Shown here: positions 42,854 to 53,002 of the stretch, in pieces
Layout of the letters: the number at the start of each line of letters is the position of its first letter
Position numbering within the stretch: position 1 is the stretch's first letter
From: Pseudooctadecabacter jejudonensis
GTDB taxonomy: Bacteria; Pseudomonadota; Alphaproteobacteria; Rhodobacterales; Rhodobacteraceae
NCBI RefSeq assembly: GCF_900172275.1
Contig: NZ_FWFT01000001.1
Coordinates: 806,001 to 870,000 of the forward strand
DNA length: 64,000 nucleotides
Direction of reading: 5' to 3'
Program-made: the position numbers and the translations under genes
Notes under the pieces: model-generated
Seen by the model: only the letters and a program-made list of their open reading frames with translations
What the model was told of the DNA's origin: nothing
The model's database searches: none

Positions 42854-44647
42854 CTATGCGGGCAAAACATAGGTCCCAGGGGCGGGGGAAATGGGGGGAA
42901 ATGTCTTTGACCCAGGCGCCCGCGCGGGCACCATCTTACCGGATTTGCTAGACAGCCATTTGTCCCACATCGGCCACCATGACCCCTCATGCGCCTGCGC
43001 GCTGGCCTGCCAGTCCTCTGGGCTCAAGCTCAGATCATCGTTTGTCCAGTGGCCGTACTTGTTCTTGGCAGGCGGGTTCACGATGCCCGCAATATGCCCG
43101 GAACCAGACAGAATAAACGTCTTGTCCTTGGACCCCATCTTTTGCACGCCGCGGTAGGATGATTTCCACGCCGCAATGTGATCGGTTTCACAGGCAATGG
43201 CGCACAAGGGCACCTCAACATCGCCGATCTGTGCCAGACAACCCGCCACATCAAACCCGTCCCCGCTGGCAAAACGATCGTCCTGACACAGCCCCCGCAG
43301 GTATTCGACCGCCATTTTCGCAGGCAGGTTCGTGCCATCCCCGTTCCAATACAGCAAATCAAACGCCGGTGGGGCCTCGCCCATCATGTAGCTGCGAATG
43401 GCAGGTTGATAGATCAGGTCGTTGGATCGCAGATAGGAGAACGTCCGGCTCATGTAGAAACTGTCCAGATAGCCGTCGCGGGTGACCTCTGCCTCGATCC
43501 CGTCGACAAAATCTTCCTCCAGGAACACGCCAACCTCCCCTCGGTCGGAAAAGTCCGTCAGCGTCGTAAAGAACGTGGCCGAGTTCACATCATCCAGACC
43601 GCGCTGTTTCATCACCGACAACGTCAAAGACAGCGTGGTGCCTGCAATACAGTAGCCCACCGCGTTCACTTTCTTGACGTCGCAAATCTCTTTCACGGTG
43701 CTGATCGCGGTCAGATACCCATCCTCGACATAATCAGACATGCCGATGTCGCGATACGTCGCATCCGCATTGACCCAAGACACCACGAACAAAGTGTACC
43801 CCTGATCGACGAGCCATTTGATCAGCGAATTCTGAGCCTTCAGGTCGAGGATATAGAACTTGTTGATCCAGGGCGGAAAAATGATCAGCGGTGTCGCATG
43901 CACCTTTTCAGTGCTCGGCGCATACTGGATCAGCTCAAACATATGGTTGCGAAAAACGACCTCTCCCGGGGTTGTCGCCAAATTCTCCCCCACGGTGAAG
44001 GCGTCTTTATCGGCCAGTGAGACGACCAATTCACCGTCGTTCGCCTCAAGATCGGCGATCATGTTTTCCAGCCCTTTGACAAGGCTTTCGCCCTCGGTCT
44101 CAACCGCTTTCGTCAAAGCATCGGGGTTTGTGGCCAAAAAATTGCTGGGCGACAGCATGTCGACAATCTGGTGGCTAAAATATTCCAACCGTCGTTTGTC
44201 CGCAGGCTCCAGCCCCTCAATGCCACCCAATGCGCGATCCACGGCCTGCGCGTTCAGCATGTACTGCTGTTTAAGGTAGTTGAAATAGGGATGCGTCTGC
44301 CACAACGGGTTCTTAAATCGCTTGTCTGTGGGCGTGGGGTCCTGTGGTGCGGACAAATTGCCCTGCGCCAAGGCCTGTTGCGCGTCAACAAAATGTTGCA
44401 ACGTGGCGCCCCAATAGCCCACCTGCTGCTCAATCAGCTTGGAGGGGTTTTGCATCATATCCTGCCAATAGGCCGCCCCCGCCTTGGCATAAAGATCAGG
44501 GCTGGGCCCTTGCAAATCTTGTGGCACAGATCGTTTCGACGACATCACCGTCATCAACCGCTGGGTCAAGTCTTGGATGCGTTCCATGTTCTGTTCCAGC
44601 GCAGGCAGGGCCGCCTGTTCAGCATTTGTTGTGGTTTTGTCGGTCAT
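42854..44647 (-). CDS. phaC: Class I polyhydroxyalkanoate synthase
   Basis: Polymerises hydroxyacyl-CoA into storage polyester. 597 residues from ATG 44647 (MTDKTTTNAEQ). A long N-terminal region (PxAxxYWxDM-like YAKAGAAYWQDMMQNPSKL) precedes the alpha/beta hydrolase core. The nucleophile Cys is in NAVGYCIAGTTLSL, the lipase-like box. LIIFPPWINKFYILDL, SWVNAD and a C-terminal SGSGHIAGIVNPP (catalytic His) are intact. Divergent from phaZ across a PhaR-type box. Confidence 0.95.
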   Translation of the reverse strand: MTDKTTTNAEQAALPALEQNMERIQDLTQRLMTVMSSKRSVPQDLQGPSPDLYAKAGAAYWQDMMQNPSKLIEQQVGYWGATLQHFVDAQQALAQGNLSAPQDPTPTDKRFKNPLWQTHPYFNYLKQQYMLNAQAVDRALGGIEGLEPADKRRLEYFSHQIVDMLSPSNFLATNPDALTKAVETEGESLVKGLENMIADLEANDGELVVSLADKDAFTVGENLATTPGEVVFRNHMFELIQYAPSTEKVHATPLIIFPPWINKFYILDLKAQNSLIKWLVDQGYTLFVVSWVNADATYRDIGMSDYVEDGYLTAISTVKEICDVKKVNAVGYCIAGTTLSLTLSVMKQRGLDDVNSATFFTTLTDFSDRGEVGVFLEEDFVDGIEAEVTRDGYLDSFYMSRTFSYLRSNDLIYQPAIRSYMMGEAPPAFDLLYWNGDGTNLPAKMAVEYLRGLCQDDRFASGDGFDVAGCLAQIGDVEVPLCAIACETDHIAAWKSSYRGVQKMGSKDKTFILSGSGHIAGIVNPPAKNKYGHWTNDDLSLSPEDWQASAQAHEGSWWPMWDKWLSSKSGKMVPARAPGSKTFPPISPAPGTYVLPA

Positions 44648-44680
44648 ATCTAAGGTTGCCCTGTAAGGATTCGGGTGTAT

Positions 44681-44700
44681 TGTGCAGTTGCAGCATTGCA
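44681..44700. promoter_or_regulatory. PhaR-type box between phaC and phaZ
   Basis: TGTGCAGTTGCAGCATTGCA contains GCAG, TGCAGC and TTGCA in close succession. It lies 34 bases upstream of phaC and about 107 bases upstream of phaZ, so repression of both genes from one site is possible. Confidence 0.65.
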
Positions 44701-44806
44701 TTCGTGTGTACAACACTACCGCAAAATGATCACTGCGACCAATGCGTGTGGAACGAGGCCGCTATGTGGCCTGCCCATACCGCCCAATAAATGCGAGGCA
44801 TACCAG

Positions 44807-46114
44807 ATGCGATACATGGCGACATACGACCTGATGGAGACGCTGCGCAACACCAATGAATGGCTGGGCGCCACCGCCCGCGCCATGGCCTCCTACCCCG
44901 CGGTGGCCATGTGGCCCAATCCCGCAATGGAAATGATGCGCGCCTGGGGTGAGGTGACCGAACGCAGCTTTGCCCGCATGGTCGCAAAACCCGATTGGCA
45001 CATCGACAGCCTGACGGCGGAGGACGGCAAGGACCACCTGGTCACCACCCGCAAGGTCATCGAAAAACCGTTCGGCGATCTGATCCACTTCCGCGTGGCC
45101 AGCCGCCACGACCGCCCACGCAAGGTGCTGTTGGTCGCACCGATGTCGGGTCATTACGCGACGCTGCTGCGCAAAACTGTGGTCTCTCTGCTGCCCGATT
45201 GCGAAGTCTACATCACCGATTGGCACAACGCCCGCGATATCCCCGTCAGCGCCGGTAAATTCGACGTCGAGGATTACACCCTCTATCTCGCGGAATTCAT
45301 GCGCGAACTGGGCCCAGACACCCACGTGATCGCCGTATGCCAGCCGGTGCCGCTGACCCTCGCGGCGACGGCCTATCTGGCGGACGATGCGCCAGAGGCG
45401 CAACCGCGGTCTCTTACCCTCATCGGCGGCCCCGTGGATCCAGACGCCGCCCCGACAGAGGTCACGGATTTCGGCCACTCCGTCACCATGGGCCAACTGG
45501 AAGAAACGATGATCCAACGGGTGGGATTCAAATATGACGGCGTGGGCCGCATGGTCTATCCCGGCCTGTTACAGCTCGCCTCCTTTATTTCCATGAATGG
45601 CGAAACCCACGCCAAAGCCTTCCAGAACCAGATCATGGCCGTCGCCAAAGGCGAAGCGACCGAGCACAACAAACACAACATCTTCTACGACGAATACCTC
45701 GCCGTGATGGACATGACAGCGGAATTCTACCTCTCTACTGTGGAACGGGTGTTCAAAAACCGCGAAATTGCCCGCAACGAATTCACCATTGAAGGTCGCA
45801 AAGTCGATTTCGGGAAAATCACCAATGTGGCGGTGAAAATCGTCGAAGGCGAACAGGACGACATCTCAGCCCCCGGTCAATGTCTGGCCGCCCTTGATCT
45901 TCTCACCGGATTGGATGACAGCAAAAAGGCGGCTCACCTTGAACCGGGTGCCGGACACTACGGCATCTTCGCTGGCAAAAGCTGGCGCAACAACATCCGT
46001 CCGCTGGTTCTGGATTTCATCGACGCCAACGCCTCGGGCCCAGCAACGTCCAAAGGCCCCGCCACGGTCGCAAAAGCCAAAAAACCCGCCAACAAGAACC
46101 GCAAAGCCGGCTAG
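44807..46114 (+). CDS. phaZ: Intracellular polyhydroxyalkanoate depolymerase
   Basis: 435 residues from ATG 44807, with an alternative ATG nine bases later. Contains MATYDLMETLRNTNEWLGA at the start, VLLVAPMSGHYATLLRKTV and DCEVYITDWHNARDIPVS. The active-site Cys is in VIAVCQPVPLTLAA, as in Ralstonia PhaZa1-type enzymes. The catalytic His is in EPGAGHYGIFAGKSWR. The C-terminal tail is Lys/Ala-rich (KKPANKNRKAG), which may help bind granules. It degrades stored PHA when carbon is scarce. Confidence 0.95.
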   Translation: MRYMATYDLMETLRNTNEWLGATARAMASYPAVAMWPNPAMEMMRAWGEVTERSFARMVAKPDWHIDSLTAEDGKDHLVTTRKVIEKPFGDLIHFRVASRHDRPRKVLLVAPMSGHYATLLRKTVVSLLPDCEVYITDWHNARDIPVSAGKFDVEDYTLYLAEFMRELGPDTHVIAVCQPVPLTLAATAYLADDAPEAQPRSLTLIGGPVDPDAAPTEVTDFGHSVTMGQLEETMIQRVGFKYDGVGRMVYPGLLQLASFISMNGETHAKAFQNQIMAVAKGEATEHNKHNIFYDEYLAVMDMTAEFYLSTVERVFKNREIARNEFTIEGRKVDFGKITNVAVKIVEGEQDDISAPGQCLAALDLLTGLDDSKKAAHLEPGAGHYGIFAGKSWRNNIRPLVLDFIDANASGPATSKGPATVAKAKKPANKNRKAG

Positions 46115-46148
46115 AACCACGGCCGGCCCTCCCGGCGCGCGGCCTTGG

Positions 46149-46170
46149 TTTCTTTGGGTCAAAAATACCT
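46149..46170 (+). repeat. Dispersed intergenic element A, copy 5
   Basis: Same 22 bases with T instead of C at position 1. Begins 34 bases after the phaZ stop, between convergent genes. Confidence 0.8.
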
Positions 46171-46213
46171 AAAACACGCCCCTACAAACAAATCCTTCAT
46201 CTGCGGCGACGTT

Positions 46214-46239
46214 GATCTAAAATTCCGGAATTTTAGATC
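46214..46239. terminator. Perfect palindrome C3 (AAAATTCCGGAATTTT core)
   Basis: A 26-base perfect inverted repeat (GATCT, core, AGATC). It abuts the stop codon of the following minus-strand hydrolase gene. Same core as the two palindromes at 41430-41480. Confidence 0.75.
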
Positions 46240-46950
46240 CTACCGCAAAACCAAAGGCTGACGCATCCAGTCAAACAGGGCCTCGGTGACACCTTCAGGC
46301 TCTTCCAGCATCGTCATGTGTCCCGTGTTTTCCAAGACCGACAGCTTGGCATAGGGGATCAATTCAGCCACGAACTCTTGCCGTTTCAGCGGCACCACCT
46401 GATCTTCGGCCCCTGCCAAAATCAACACAGGCTGCGTGATCTTGCGCAGTGTCGCCTGCTGATCGCGACGCCGCTGCATGGCCCGTTCCTGGCGGGCATA
46501 GATGTCCGGCCCAAGGGACAATGCCATTTCCTGCAAATCCGTCATCGCCTGCGCACGGCGCGGCCCTTGGCCCACATATCGGGGCAAAAGATCGGCCTCC
46601 AACAGCTGCTCAAACCGGCCTGCTTTGGCACCGATCATCCGTGGCTCACGATCGGCGGCCTCTTGCGGGGTGTCCATCAGCGCATTGGTGCCCAACAGCG
46701 CCAAGCGGATCACGCGATCGGGCGCCCGCCGGGCCAGCTCCAGCGCGATACAGCCGCCCATCCCGTGCCCGCACAGTGCGAATTTCGACGGCAAGCTCGA
46801 CAACAGACCAGAGGCGATCTCCTCCAACCGGTCGCCGGTACACACCGGCGCCACCGTCACCGGCCTCTCATAGCTCATCACCGTCAGTTGCGTCGTCCAG
46901 ACCCGTGCGTCGCACATCAGACCTGGCAATAAAACAAGGGGTTCAACCAT
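46240..46950 (-). CDS. Alpha/beta hydrolase homologue lacking the nucleophile
   Basis: 236 residues of the alpha/beta hydrolase fold: PLVLLPGLMCDARVW near the start, then FALCGHGMGGCIALELARRAP. The elbow normally reads GxSxG. Here the codon is GGG, so residue 63 is Gly rather than Ser. The acid (AGAEDQVVP) and His (ENTGHMTMLEEP) remain. It is either a non-catalytic relative or it uses another mechanism. The stop abuts palindrome C3. Confidence 0.88.
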   Translation of the reverse strand: MVEPLVLLPGLMCDARVWTTQLTVMSYERPVTVAPVCTGDRLEEIASGLLSSLPSKFALCGHGMGGCIALELARRAPDRVIRLALLGTNALMDTPQEAADREPRMIGAKAGRFEQLLEADLLPRYVGQGPRRAQAMTDLQEMALSLGPDIYARQERAMQRRRDQQATLRKITQPVLILAGAEDQVVPLKRQEFVAELIPYAKLSVLENTGHMTMLEEPEGVTEALFDWMRQPLVLR

Positions 46951-47051
46951 GGTGGCCTTTGTCAGAAATTTTAAATTGCCTGCAGGTTGGATTGTTCATG
47001 GCTGGCCCGCAGACGCAACCCTCTTTTGCCCTGACCGCGGATCAAAAAAGA

Positions 47052-47930
47052 TCAGTCGAGCGTACGCGCCCAGCGCAAAATCCGCTCCGCCAGCGGGCTG
47101 GTCTGTTCGGGGCTGAACACGTCGCCCGCCATCACATGCCCCATTGCATCGTCATTGCGCCCTTTGACGAGGATATCTTGTGTCACCGACCCGCCCCACC
47201 TGCGCATCACGGATTTCGTGCGCGCTGCACTCACGACCTCATCTTCTTCGCAAAAGGCGAAATATGCAGGGGCCGTGATCGCATCCACAGGGGCCGCAAC
47301 CGCCGCGCGCACCGCATCGGCCATCGTATAGACCGCTTGGATGTCGTATTTCACCGTCCACAAGGCCGCATGGTCGGGCGACACCGGCTCGAACGACCGC
47401 TCCCGTCCAGCCACCAGAAAGCCCCACCGCCGGATGCCCGGCAGCTGCAACACCCACTGCACAAGCCCATGCGCCAGCCCGAAGTTGGGGGAGATATGGA
47501 CAACCCCCGCCACGTCCTCCGCCCGACCCTGCGTGGCCAAATACTGCGTGATCAAAGTGCAGCCCGTGGAACAGCCCATGAGGATGATCTGCTGTCCCAG
47601 CGCACGGCCAATGGCCACCGCTTCGGCCACGTCTGCCTCCCAGTCAGGCAAGCGCGCGCGCCCCATCGCAGCGCCGTCCTGCCCATGCCCCGTCAGGCGC
47701 GCAAAATAGAGGTTCGCGCCCAGCCCTTCGGCCACCAGATCGGGCAAAGGCCGCACCTCTGCCCCCGTGGCCGAAAACCCATGGACATAAACAATGGCCA
47801 AAGGCGTCCGCGCGGCCCCATCGGCCCAGACCACTTGTTTTTCGCATCTAGGTCGCACACCACCTTCCGCGTGTTCGCGCGTCTGCAACCAGCCGTCCAG
47901 AGCCTCAAGCGGGGGCAGATCAAGCGCCAT
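47052..47930 (-). CDS. Alpha/beta hydrolase (serine hydrolase)
   Basis: 292 residues from ATG 47930. AIVYVHGFSATGAEVRPLPDLVAEGL is the oxyanion region. LMGCSTGCTLITQYL carries the nucleophile Ser in a GxSxG motif, with GHV-type C-terminal residues. Its start overlaps the end of the MFS gene by 11 bases, so the two are probably co-translated. The MFS carrier may import its substrate, probably an ester. Confidence 0.85.
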   Translation of the reverse strand: MALDLPPLEALDGWLQTREHAEGGVRPRCEKQVVWADGAARTPLAIVYVHGFSATGAEVRPLPDLVAEGLGANLYFARLTGHGQDGAAMGRARLPDWEADVAEAVAIGRALGQQIILMGCSTGCTLITQYLATQGRAEDVAGVVHISPNFGLAHGLVQWVLQLPGIRRWGFLVAGRERSFEPVSPDHAALWTVKYDIQAVYTMADAVRAAVAAPVDAITAPAYFAFCEEDEVVSAARTKSVMRRWGGSVTQDILVKGRNDDAMGHVMAGDVFSPEQTSPLAERILRWARTLD

Positions 47931-49263
47931 GCAACACCCTCCGCGCAACAGGCTGATAAACCGCAATCAGCAAAATCGCAGAGACCGCCAGGATGCCCGC
48001 GGGCACCAACGTCACCGCCCAATGCAACGCATCAATTGCCTGTGCGGTCTGCTCCACCCGGCCTTGCGTTGTCTCAACCCAGCCATTGGCGTTCAGGATC
48101 AAGCCCAGCACCAATGGGGCCACCGCATTGGCCGCCTTCTGACCGAACAGCCAAATCGCGGAAAACGCACCTTCAATCGCCTCACCGGTCTGTGCACGCG
48201 TCACATCCATCAGGTCCGGATAGATTGCCCACGGGATCTGCTGATAGGATCCGTTCGTCATCCCCGCCAGCACAAACATGCCTGCAACGATGGTCACATT
48301 CACCGATGGCAGCACGGCGTATAGCCCGTACAAAAGCGCGACATATGCCATCAGCCCCACAAACAGCGCCCCCACCTTGCCCAGTCGGGCAGAGGCAAAG
48401 ACCCAGCCCGCCTGGCTCAAAATTGACCCCACGGTAAAGGCGGCAAACATCAGGCTCAGCACGGTCAAGGCCGCAGCGGCCCCCGACAACGGCGTGTCGC
48501 CCGTGTCAGCGACCAGATAGATCGCCGCAAATGGCAAACCGGCCGTGATCAGCGCGATGGCCAAAGTCATCACACCATAAAGCACCGCCAAAAGAACAAA
48601 CGCGCGGTTTGACACAACCAGCGACAGCATCCGTACCGGGCTTATCGAAGACGGTGTATCAATGCGCGGCGCACGCCGTGTGGCAAAGACCGACAACCAG
48701 ATCGCCCCTACGATCAGCGGGCTCACGGTCAAGGCCGCCACGCTGTACCCAGACCCCGCCGCGATGCCAGGGATCAACGCGCCGCCCACCAGAATACCGA
48801 CACTGGCAAACCCCATGCGCCACGCAGTCATGGCGGATCTCTCCTTGGGGTCCTGCGTCACCTCTCCGGCCATGGCCCCATAGGGAATGGCCACCATGGT
48901 AAAGCCCAAAGTGGCAATCATGAAAAAGCCCAAGACCCAAGGCAGGGCTGCGACGCCCACCAGACCCTCGGGCGTGGAAAACAGCCCCACCATACCCGCG
49001 ACAAGCACCACAGCACCGGCCACCATCCACGGAGCACGCCGTCCCCAGCGGGTTTTCGTTCGGTCGCTCAAATACCCCACAAGGGGGTCCGTGATCATGT
49101 CGAAAATCAAAACCGCCGTTGTGGCAAATCCCGCCACGTCCACCGGCACGCCCAAAACGGACGTCAGATAGGCAAACACCAACAGCTGTTTGACCACCAC
49201 AAAGACGACCACACCCATATCGGCCAGGCCCCAGCCCGCCTTTTGTCCCAAAGATAACGCCAT
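47920..49263 (-). CDS. MFS transporter of the glycoside-pentoside-hexuronide type
   Basis: 447 residues with about 12 helices. Begins MALSLGQKAGWGLADMGVVVF. Contains DMITDPLVGYLSDRTKTRWGRRAPWM, the GPH-family loop between helices 2 and 3, and PYGAMAGEVTQDPKERSAMTAWRM. Starts at ATG 49263 after GGGAGGAGC. The two halves are connected near residue 210. Cation-coupled uptake of a sugar-like or sulfonate-like compound is likely. The substrate is unknown. Confidence 0.85.
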   Translation of the reverse strand: MALSLGQKAGWGLADMGVVVFVVVKQLLVFAYLTSVLGVPVDVAGFATTAVLIFDMITDPLVGYLSDRTKTRWGRRAPWMVAGAVVLVAGMVGLFSTPEGLVGVAALPWVLGFFMIATLGFTMVAIPYGAMAGEVTQDPKERSAMTAWRMGFASVGILVGGALIPGIAAGSGYSVAALTVSPLIVGAIWLSVFATRRAPRIDTPSSISPVRMLSLVVSNRAFVLLAVLYGVMTLAIALITAGLPFAAIYLVADTGDTPLSGAAAALTVLSLMFAAFTVGSILSQAGWVFASARLGKVGALFVGLMAYVALLYGLYAVLPSVNVTIVAGMFVLAGMTNGSYQQIPWAIYPDLMDVTRAQTGEAIEGAFSAIWLFGQKAANAVAPLVLGLILNANGWVETTQGRVEQTAQAIDALHWAVTLVPAGILAVSAILLIAVYQPVARRVLHGA

Positions 49264-49417
49264 CACCCGCTCCTCCCAAAGCTTTGACAGCACTCTAGGC
49301 ACCTTCGGCCTGTAGGTCATAGCGAAACGTCAGGTCACGCCCAAAACTGCATCGATGTTCAACGCAGACAAAGGCGCGCCGCACTCACAAGCAACGCCCA
49401 TGTGCCCGCGCCCGACA

Positions 49418-50164
49418 TCACCTGTCCGCCGCGGCCAACACCTCTGCCAAAGCCTGTTCAATCACCGGCAGGCAGTCGGGTGCAGAAAACGAATGATCCG
49501 CCCCCTTCACCAACGTCAGCCGCGCGTCCTCACACCTTAGATGCTCCAACAACCGCGTGCCCCAGGCAACCGGCACCGACGTGTCCGCTGTTCCCTGCAC
49601 AAGGCGCACAGCACATGGCACCTCCAACGGGTCGCGCAGGACCAACCTGTCCCGCCCGTCCTCAATCAGGCGCTTGGTAATAATGTAAGGCTCGCCATAG
49701 TCTGACGGCAGTGCAACACGCCCTTCGCGCATCAACTTGGCGCGCATCACCTCGTCAAATCCGGCCCAAAACCCGTCTTCGGTGAAATCAGGCGCCGCCG
49801 CAATACCCACCAGCCCTGCGACCTTGTCGGGCATCGCCCGCGCCACCAGCAGCGAAATCCACCCGCCCATGGACGAGCCAACCAAAACAACCGACCCTTT
49901 GATCAGCCCGATGATCGCACAGGCGTCTTCAAACCAATCGCCAATGCAACCGTCAGTAAATTCACCGCCACTGACCCCGTGACCGGAATAGTCGAACCGA
50001 ATGAAAGCGCGCCCCTGCCCGCGCGCCCATTCTTCCAGAAACAGCGCCTTTGTGCCTTCCATGTCGGACTTGAAACCGCCCAGAAACACCACCGTTGGCC
50101 CCGTACCATCTGTGTGGTGATAGGCAATCTCGCGCCCCTGCTCGGTCACCATGCGTTGTTCCAT
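49418..50164 (-). CDS. Alpha/beta hydrolase (ABHD10-like thioesterase/esterase)
   Basis: 248 residues. Oxyanion strand TVVFLGGFKSDMEGTKALFLEEWA, FIRFDYSGHGVSGGEF, nucleophile VGSSMGGWISLLVA, acid TADTSVP and His in KGADHSF form a complete triad. This order and the GGFxSDMxGTKA block resemble human ABHD10-type hydrolases. Upstream it is divergent from thrS. Confidence 0.87.
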   Translation of the reverse strand: MEQRMVTEQGREIAYHHTDGTGPTVVFLGGFKSDMEGTKALFLEEWARGQGRAFIRFDYSGHGVSGGEFTDGCIGDWFEDACAIIGLIKGSVVLVGSSMGGWISLLVARAMPDKVAGLVGIAAAPDFTEDGFWAGFDEVMRAKLMREGRVALPSDYGEPYIITKRLIEDGRDRLVLRDPLEVPCAVRLVQGTADTSVPVAWGTRLLEHLRCEDARLTLVKGADHSFSAPDCLPVIEQALAEVLAAADR

Positions 50165-50304
50165 GTCATATCTCCTCGCTCAATTCCCCGCACCCTAGCC
50201 CGCAGCCGCTTGGGCGTCTAACCCCCTGAGGCCGGTTTGCGGATCTCCACCGATTCATCCGGCATTAAGATTAACGCCCCCAAAAGACAGACACACCGCC
50301 CCCG

Positions 50305-50326
50305 CTTCTTTGGGTCAAAAATACCT
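50305..50326 (+). repeat. Dispersed intergenic element A, copy 6
   Basis: Exact 22-base copy in a divergent gap (hydrolase to the left, thrS to the right). It shows that the element is not restricted to convergent 3' ends. The 338-base gap (50165-50502) holds nothing else recognisable. Confidence 0.8.
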
Positions 50327-50502
50327 AAATCCAACAGCCGCCACACCGCACTGCGAGATCAGGTTCGACACCACAGCCCAAAGCCCTATACAGCCCCGCA
50401 TTTTACGCCCTTGACGCAGTGCCCCCCCTCGGCCAAAAGACGCCCCACACATACCCGCAACCGGGCGCTTGGTGGGCGCCAAACCGACGAGGAGCCAACA
50501 CT

Positions 50503-52452
50503 ATGGCCGACCAAATCTCCCTTACATTTCCTGACGGCAACGCGCGCGATTATGACGCCGGCGTCACCCCCGCTGAGGTCGCCGCCTCCATCGCCACCTC
50601 GCTGGCCAAAAAGGCCATTTCGGCCACGGTGAATGGCCAACACTGGGATCTGCAATGGCCGATTGAGGCCGACGCCCAGATTGCCATCAACACCATGAAA
50701 GATGAGGCGCCAGCGCTTGAACTGATCCGCCACGACCTAGCCCACATCATGGCCCGTGCGGTGCAGGACATATGGCCCGACACCCAGGTCACCATTGGCC
50801 CCGTGATCGACAACGGCTGGTACTACGACTTCGACCGCCAGGATCCCTTCACCCCCGAAGACCTCGGTTTGATCGAAAAAAAGATGAAAGAGATCATCAA
50901 CAAACGCGACGCCGTCCGCACCGAAGTCTGGGATCGTCAGGTCGCTATCGACTACTACAAAGACCGTGGTGAGCCTTATAAGGTCGAATTGATCGACGCC
51001 ATTCCGGGCAACGAACCCTTGCGCATGTATTGGCACGGGGACTGGCAAGACCTGTGCCGTGGTCCGCACCTGCAAAATACGGGGCAAGTGCCCGGCGACA
51101 GCTGGAAACTGATGTCCGTCGCGGGCGCATATTGGCGCGGTGACAGTGACCGCGCCATGCTGCAACGCATCTATGGCGTGGCCTTCCAGAATAAGGAAAA
51201 GCTGCGCGAATACCTGAACTTCCTGGAAGAGGCCGAAAAACGCGACCACCGCAAACTGGGCCGCGAGATGGACCTCTACCACATGCAGGAAGAGGCCCCG
51301 GGCCAAGTCTTCTGGCACCCCAACGGCTGGATGATCTACACCCAACTGCAAGACTACATGCGCCGCAAGCAACGCGCCGGTGGCTATGTTGAGGTGAACA
51401 CCCCCCAGGTCGTGGACCGCAAATTGTGGGAGGCCTCGGGCCACTGGGAAAAATACCAGGAAAACATGTTCATCGTCGAAGTGGACGAAGAACACGCCCG
51501 TGAAAAGGCTGTGAACGCGCTCAAGCCCATGAACTGCCCCTGTCACGTGCAGGTCTACAATCAAGGCCTGAAATCCTACCGTGACCTGCCGCTGCGCATG
51601 GCGGAATTCGGGTCCTGCAACCGCTACGAACCCTCTGGCGCGCTGCATGGCATCATGCGCGTGCGCGGCTTTACCCAAGACGACGGCCACATCTTTTGCA
51701 CCGAAGAACAAATCGAATCCGAGACGGCGGAATTCATCCGGTTCCTGTCGGAGGTCTACAAAGACCTCGGGTTTGAGAACTTCAGCGTCAAATTCTCCGA
51801 CCGGCCCGACACCCGCGCCGGATCGGATGAGGTGTGGGACAAAGCCGAGGCCGCCCTGCTGTCCGCCACCCGTGCGGCCGGAATTGAACCCGAACTGAAC
51901 CCGGGCGAAGGCGCGTTCTATGGCCCCAAACTGGAATTCGTGCTGACCGACGCCATCGGCCGTGACTGGCAATGCGGCACGCATCAGGTGGATTTCGTTC
52001 TGCCCGAACGTCTGGACGCAACCTATATTGGCGCGGACGGCGAAAAGCACCGTCCGGTCATGTTACACCGCGCCACCCTTGGCAGTTTTGAGCGTTTCAT
52101 CGGTATCCTGATCGAAGAACACGCGGGCAAGCTGCCGTTCTGGCTGGCGCCCCGTCAGGTTGTCGTGGCCTCCATCATCTCGGACGCGGATGATTACGTG
52201 CATGAGGTCGTTGCCGCCCTTCAGGCTGCAGGCGTGCGCGCCGAGGCCGACATCCGCAACGAAAAGATCAACTACAAGGTCCGCGAACATTCACTGGGCA
52301 AAGTTCCCATTATTCTGGCCTGTGGTGGCCGCGAGGTCGAAGAGCGCACCGTGTCCGTGCGCCGTCTTGGCGAAAAGCAAACCTCTGTAACAGGTCTGTC
52401 GGCCATCGTGGATGAGCTGTCAAAATCGGCCACGCCACCCGATCTTTTGTAA
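50503..52452 (+). CDS. thrS: Threonyl-tRNA synthetase
   Basis: Charges tRNA-Thr. 649 residues from ATG 50503 after GAGGAG. N-terminal TGS domain ([19 protein letters not shown]), editing domain ([16 protein letters not shown] and [11 protein letters not shown]), class II motif 2 region ([33 protein letters not shown]) and a C-terminal anticodon domain ([12 protein letters not shown]). Full length and intact. Confidence 0.97.
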   Translation: MADQISLTFPDGNARDYDAGVTPAEVAASIATSLAKKAISATVNGQHWDLQWPIEADAQIAINTMKDEAPALELIRHDLAHIMARAVQDIWPDTQVTIGPVIDNGWYYDFDRQDPFTPEDLGLIEKKMKEIINKRDAVRTEVWDRQVAIDYYKDRGEPYKVELIDAIPGNEPLRMYWHGDWQDLCRGPHLQNTGQVPGDSWKLMSVAGAYWRGDSDRAMLQRIYGVAFQNKEKLREYLNFLEEAEKRDHRKLGREMDLYHMQEEAPGQVFWHPNGWMIYTQLQDYMRRKQRAGGYVEVNTPQVVDRKLWEASGHWEKYQENMFIVEVDEEHAREKAVNALKPMNCPCHVQVYNQGLKSYRDLPLRMAEFGSCNRYEPSGALHGIMRVRGFTQDDGHIFCTEEQIESETAEFIRFLSEVYKDLGFENFSVKFSDRPDTRAGSDEVWDKAEAALLSATRAAGIEPELNPGEGAFYGPKLEFVLTDAIGRDWQCGTHQVDFVLPERLDATYIGADGEKHRPVMLHRATLGSFERFIGILIEEHAGKLPFWLAPRQVVVASIISDADDYVHEVVAALQAAGVRAEADIRNEKINYKVREHSLGKVPIILACGGREVEERTVSVRRLGEKQTSVTGLSAIVDELSKSATPPDLL

Positions 52453-52476
52453 CAAACCAGCCTTTTGAAATGTTAC

Positions 52477-52522
52477 AGGCCCGCGCTGCGCAGAATGATG
52501 CCGCCGCGCGGGCCTTGTTTTT
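52477..52522 (+). terminator. Intrinsic terminator after thrS
   Basis: AGGCCCGCGC pairs with GCGCGGGCCT, followed by TGTTTTT, 25 bases after the stop. It separates thrS from the bufferin-type cluster, which must have its own promoter between 52523 and 52671. Confidence 0.85.
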
Positions 52523-52671
52523 ATGGGATGTTTACCAGAACCCGCTTAACTGGACCTAACAGCGCCGTGAAACACGACCCCGTGAATGGCTTGTTAAAGA
52601 ATGATCAGCCTAATGTAGGTCAGTCGCCAAGTACGGCGCGTTTACTGCAACTGAATAACGGGAACTCACCA

Positions 52672-52974
52672 ATGTCCAAGACAACCACCACCCTCGCCCT
52701 TGCTGCATCCGTCGCCACAGCCATCGCTGGTCTGAGCACAACAGCACACGCCCAATCCAACGAGAAATGCTACGGCGTCTCGCTTGCTGGCGAAAACGAC
52801 TGCGCCGCAGGCCCAGGCACAACCTGTGCAGGGACATCCACCGTGGACTATCAGGGCAACGCCTGGACATTCGTTCCAGCCGGCACCTGTGAAACAACGT
52901 CCATCACCGACGCCGCCGACGGTGTTGATCGCATGGGTTCCCTGGAAGAGCTGGACCGCGACATCCCGGCATAA
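52672..52974 (+). CDS. bufA1: DUF2282 bufferin-type RiPP precursor (BufA1-like)
   Basis: 100 residues. Signal peptide [20 protein letters not shown], cleaved after AHA or AHAQ. The mature part has four Cys at 33, 44, 52 and 73 ([32 protein letters not shown]), the DUF2282 pattern. In the recently described bufferins of Caulobacter such cysteines are partly converted to thiooxazoles and the product sequesters copper in the periplasm. An acidic 27-residue tail ([15 protein letters not shown]) follows the last Cys. Gene order with DUF692, DUF2063 and DoxX strongly supports the call. Confidence 0.85.
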   Translation: MSKTTTTLALAASVATAIAGLSTTAHAQSNEKCYGVSLAGENDCAAGPGTTCAGTSTVDYQGNAWTFVPAGTCETTSITDAADGVDRMGSLEELDRDIPA

Positions 52975-53002
52975 GCCACACCCTTCGTGTTTGTGACAAA
53001 AA

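Noticed and set aside
46449-48437. 662-residue plus-strand ORF
   Set aside because: It overlaps two intact hydrolase genes and the MFS gene antisense and is rich in Pro/Arg/Ser from high GC. No domain visible.
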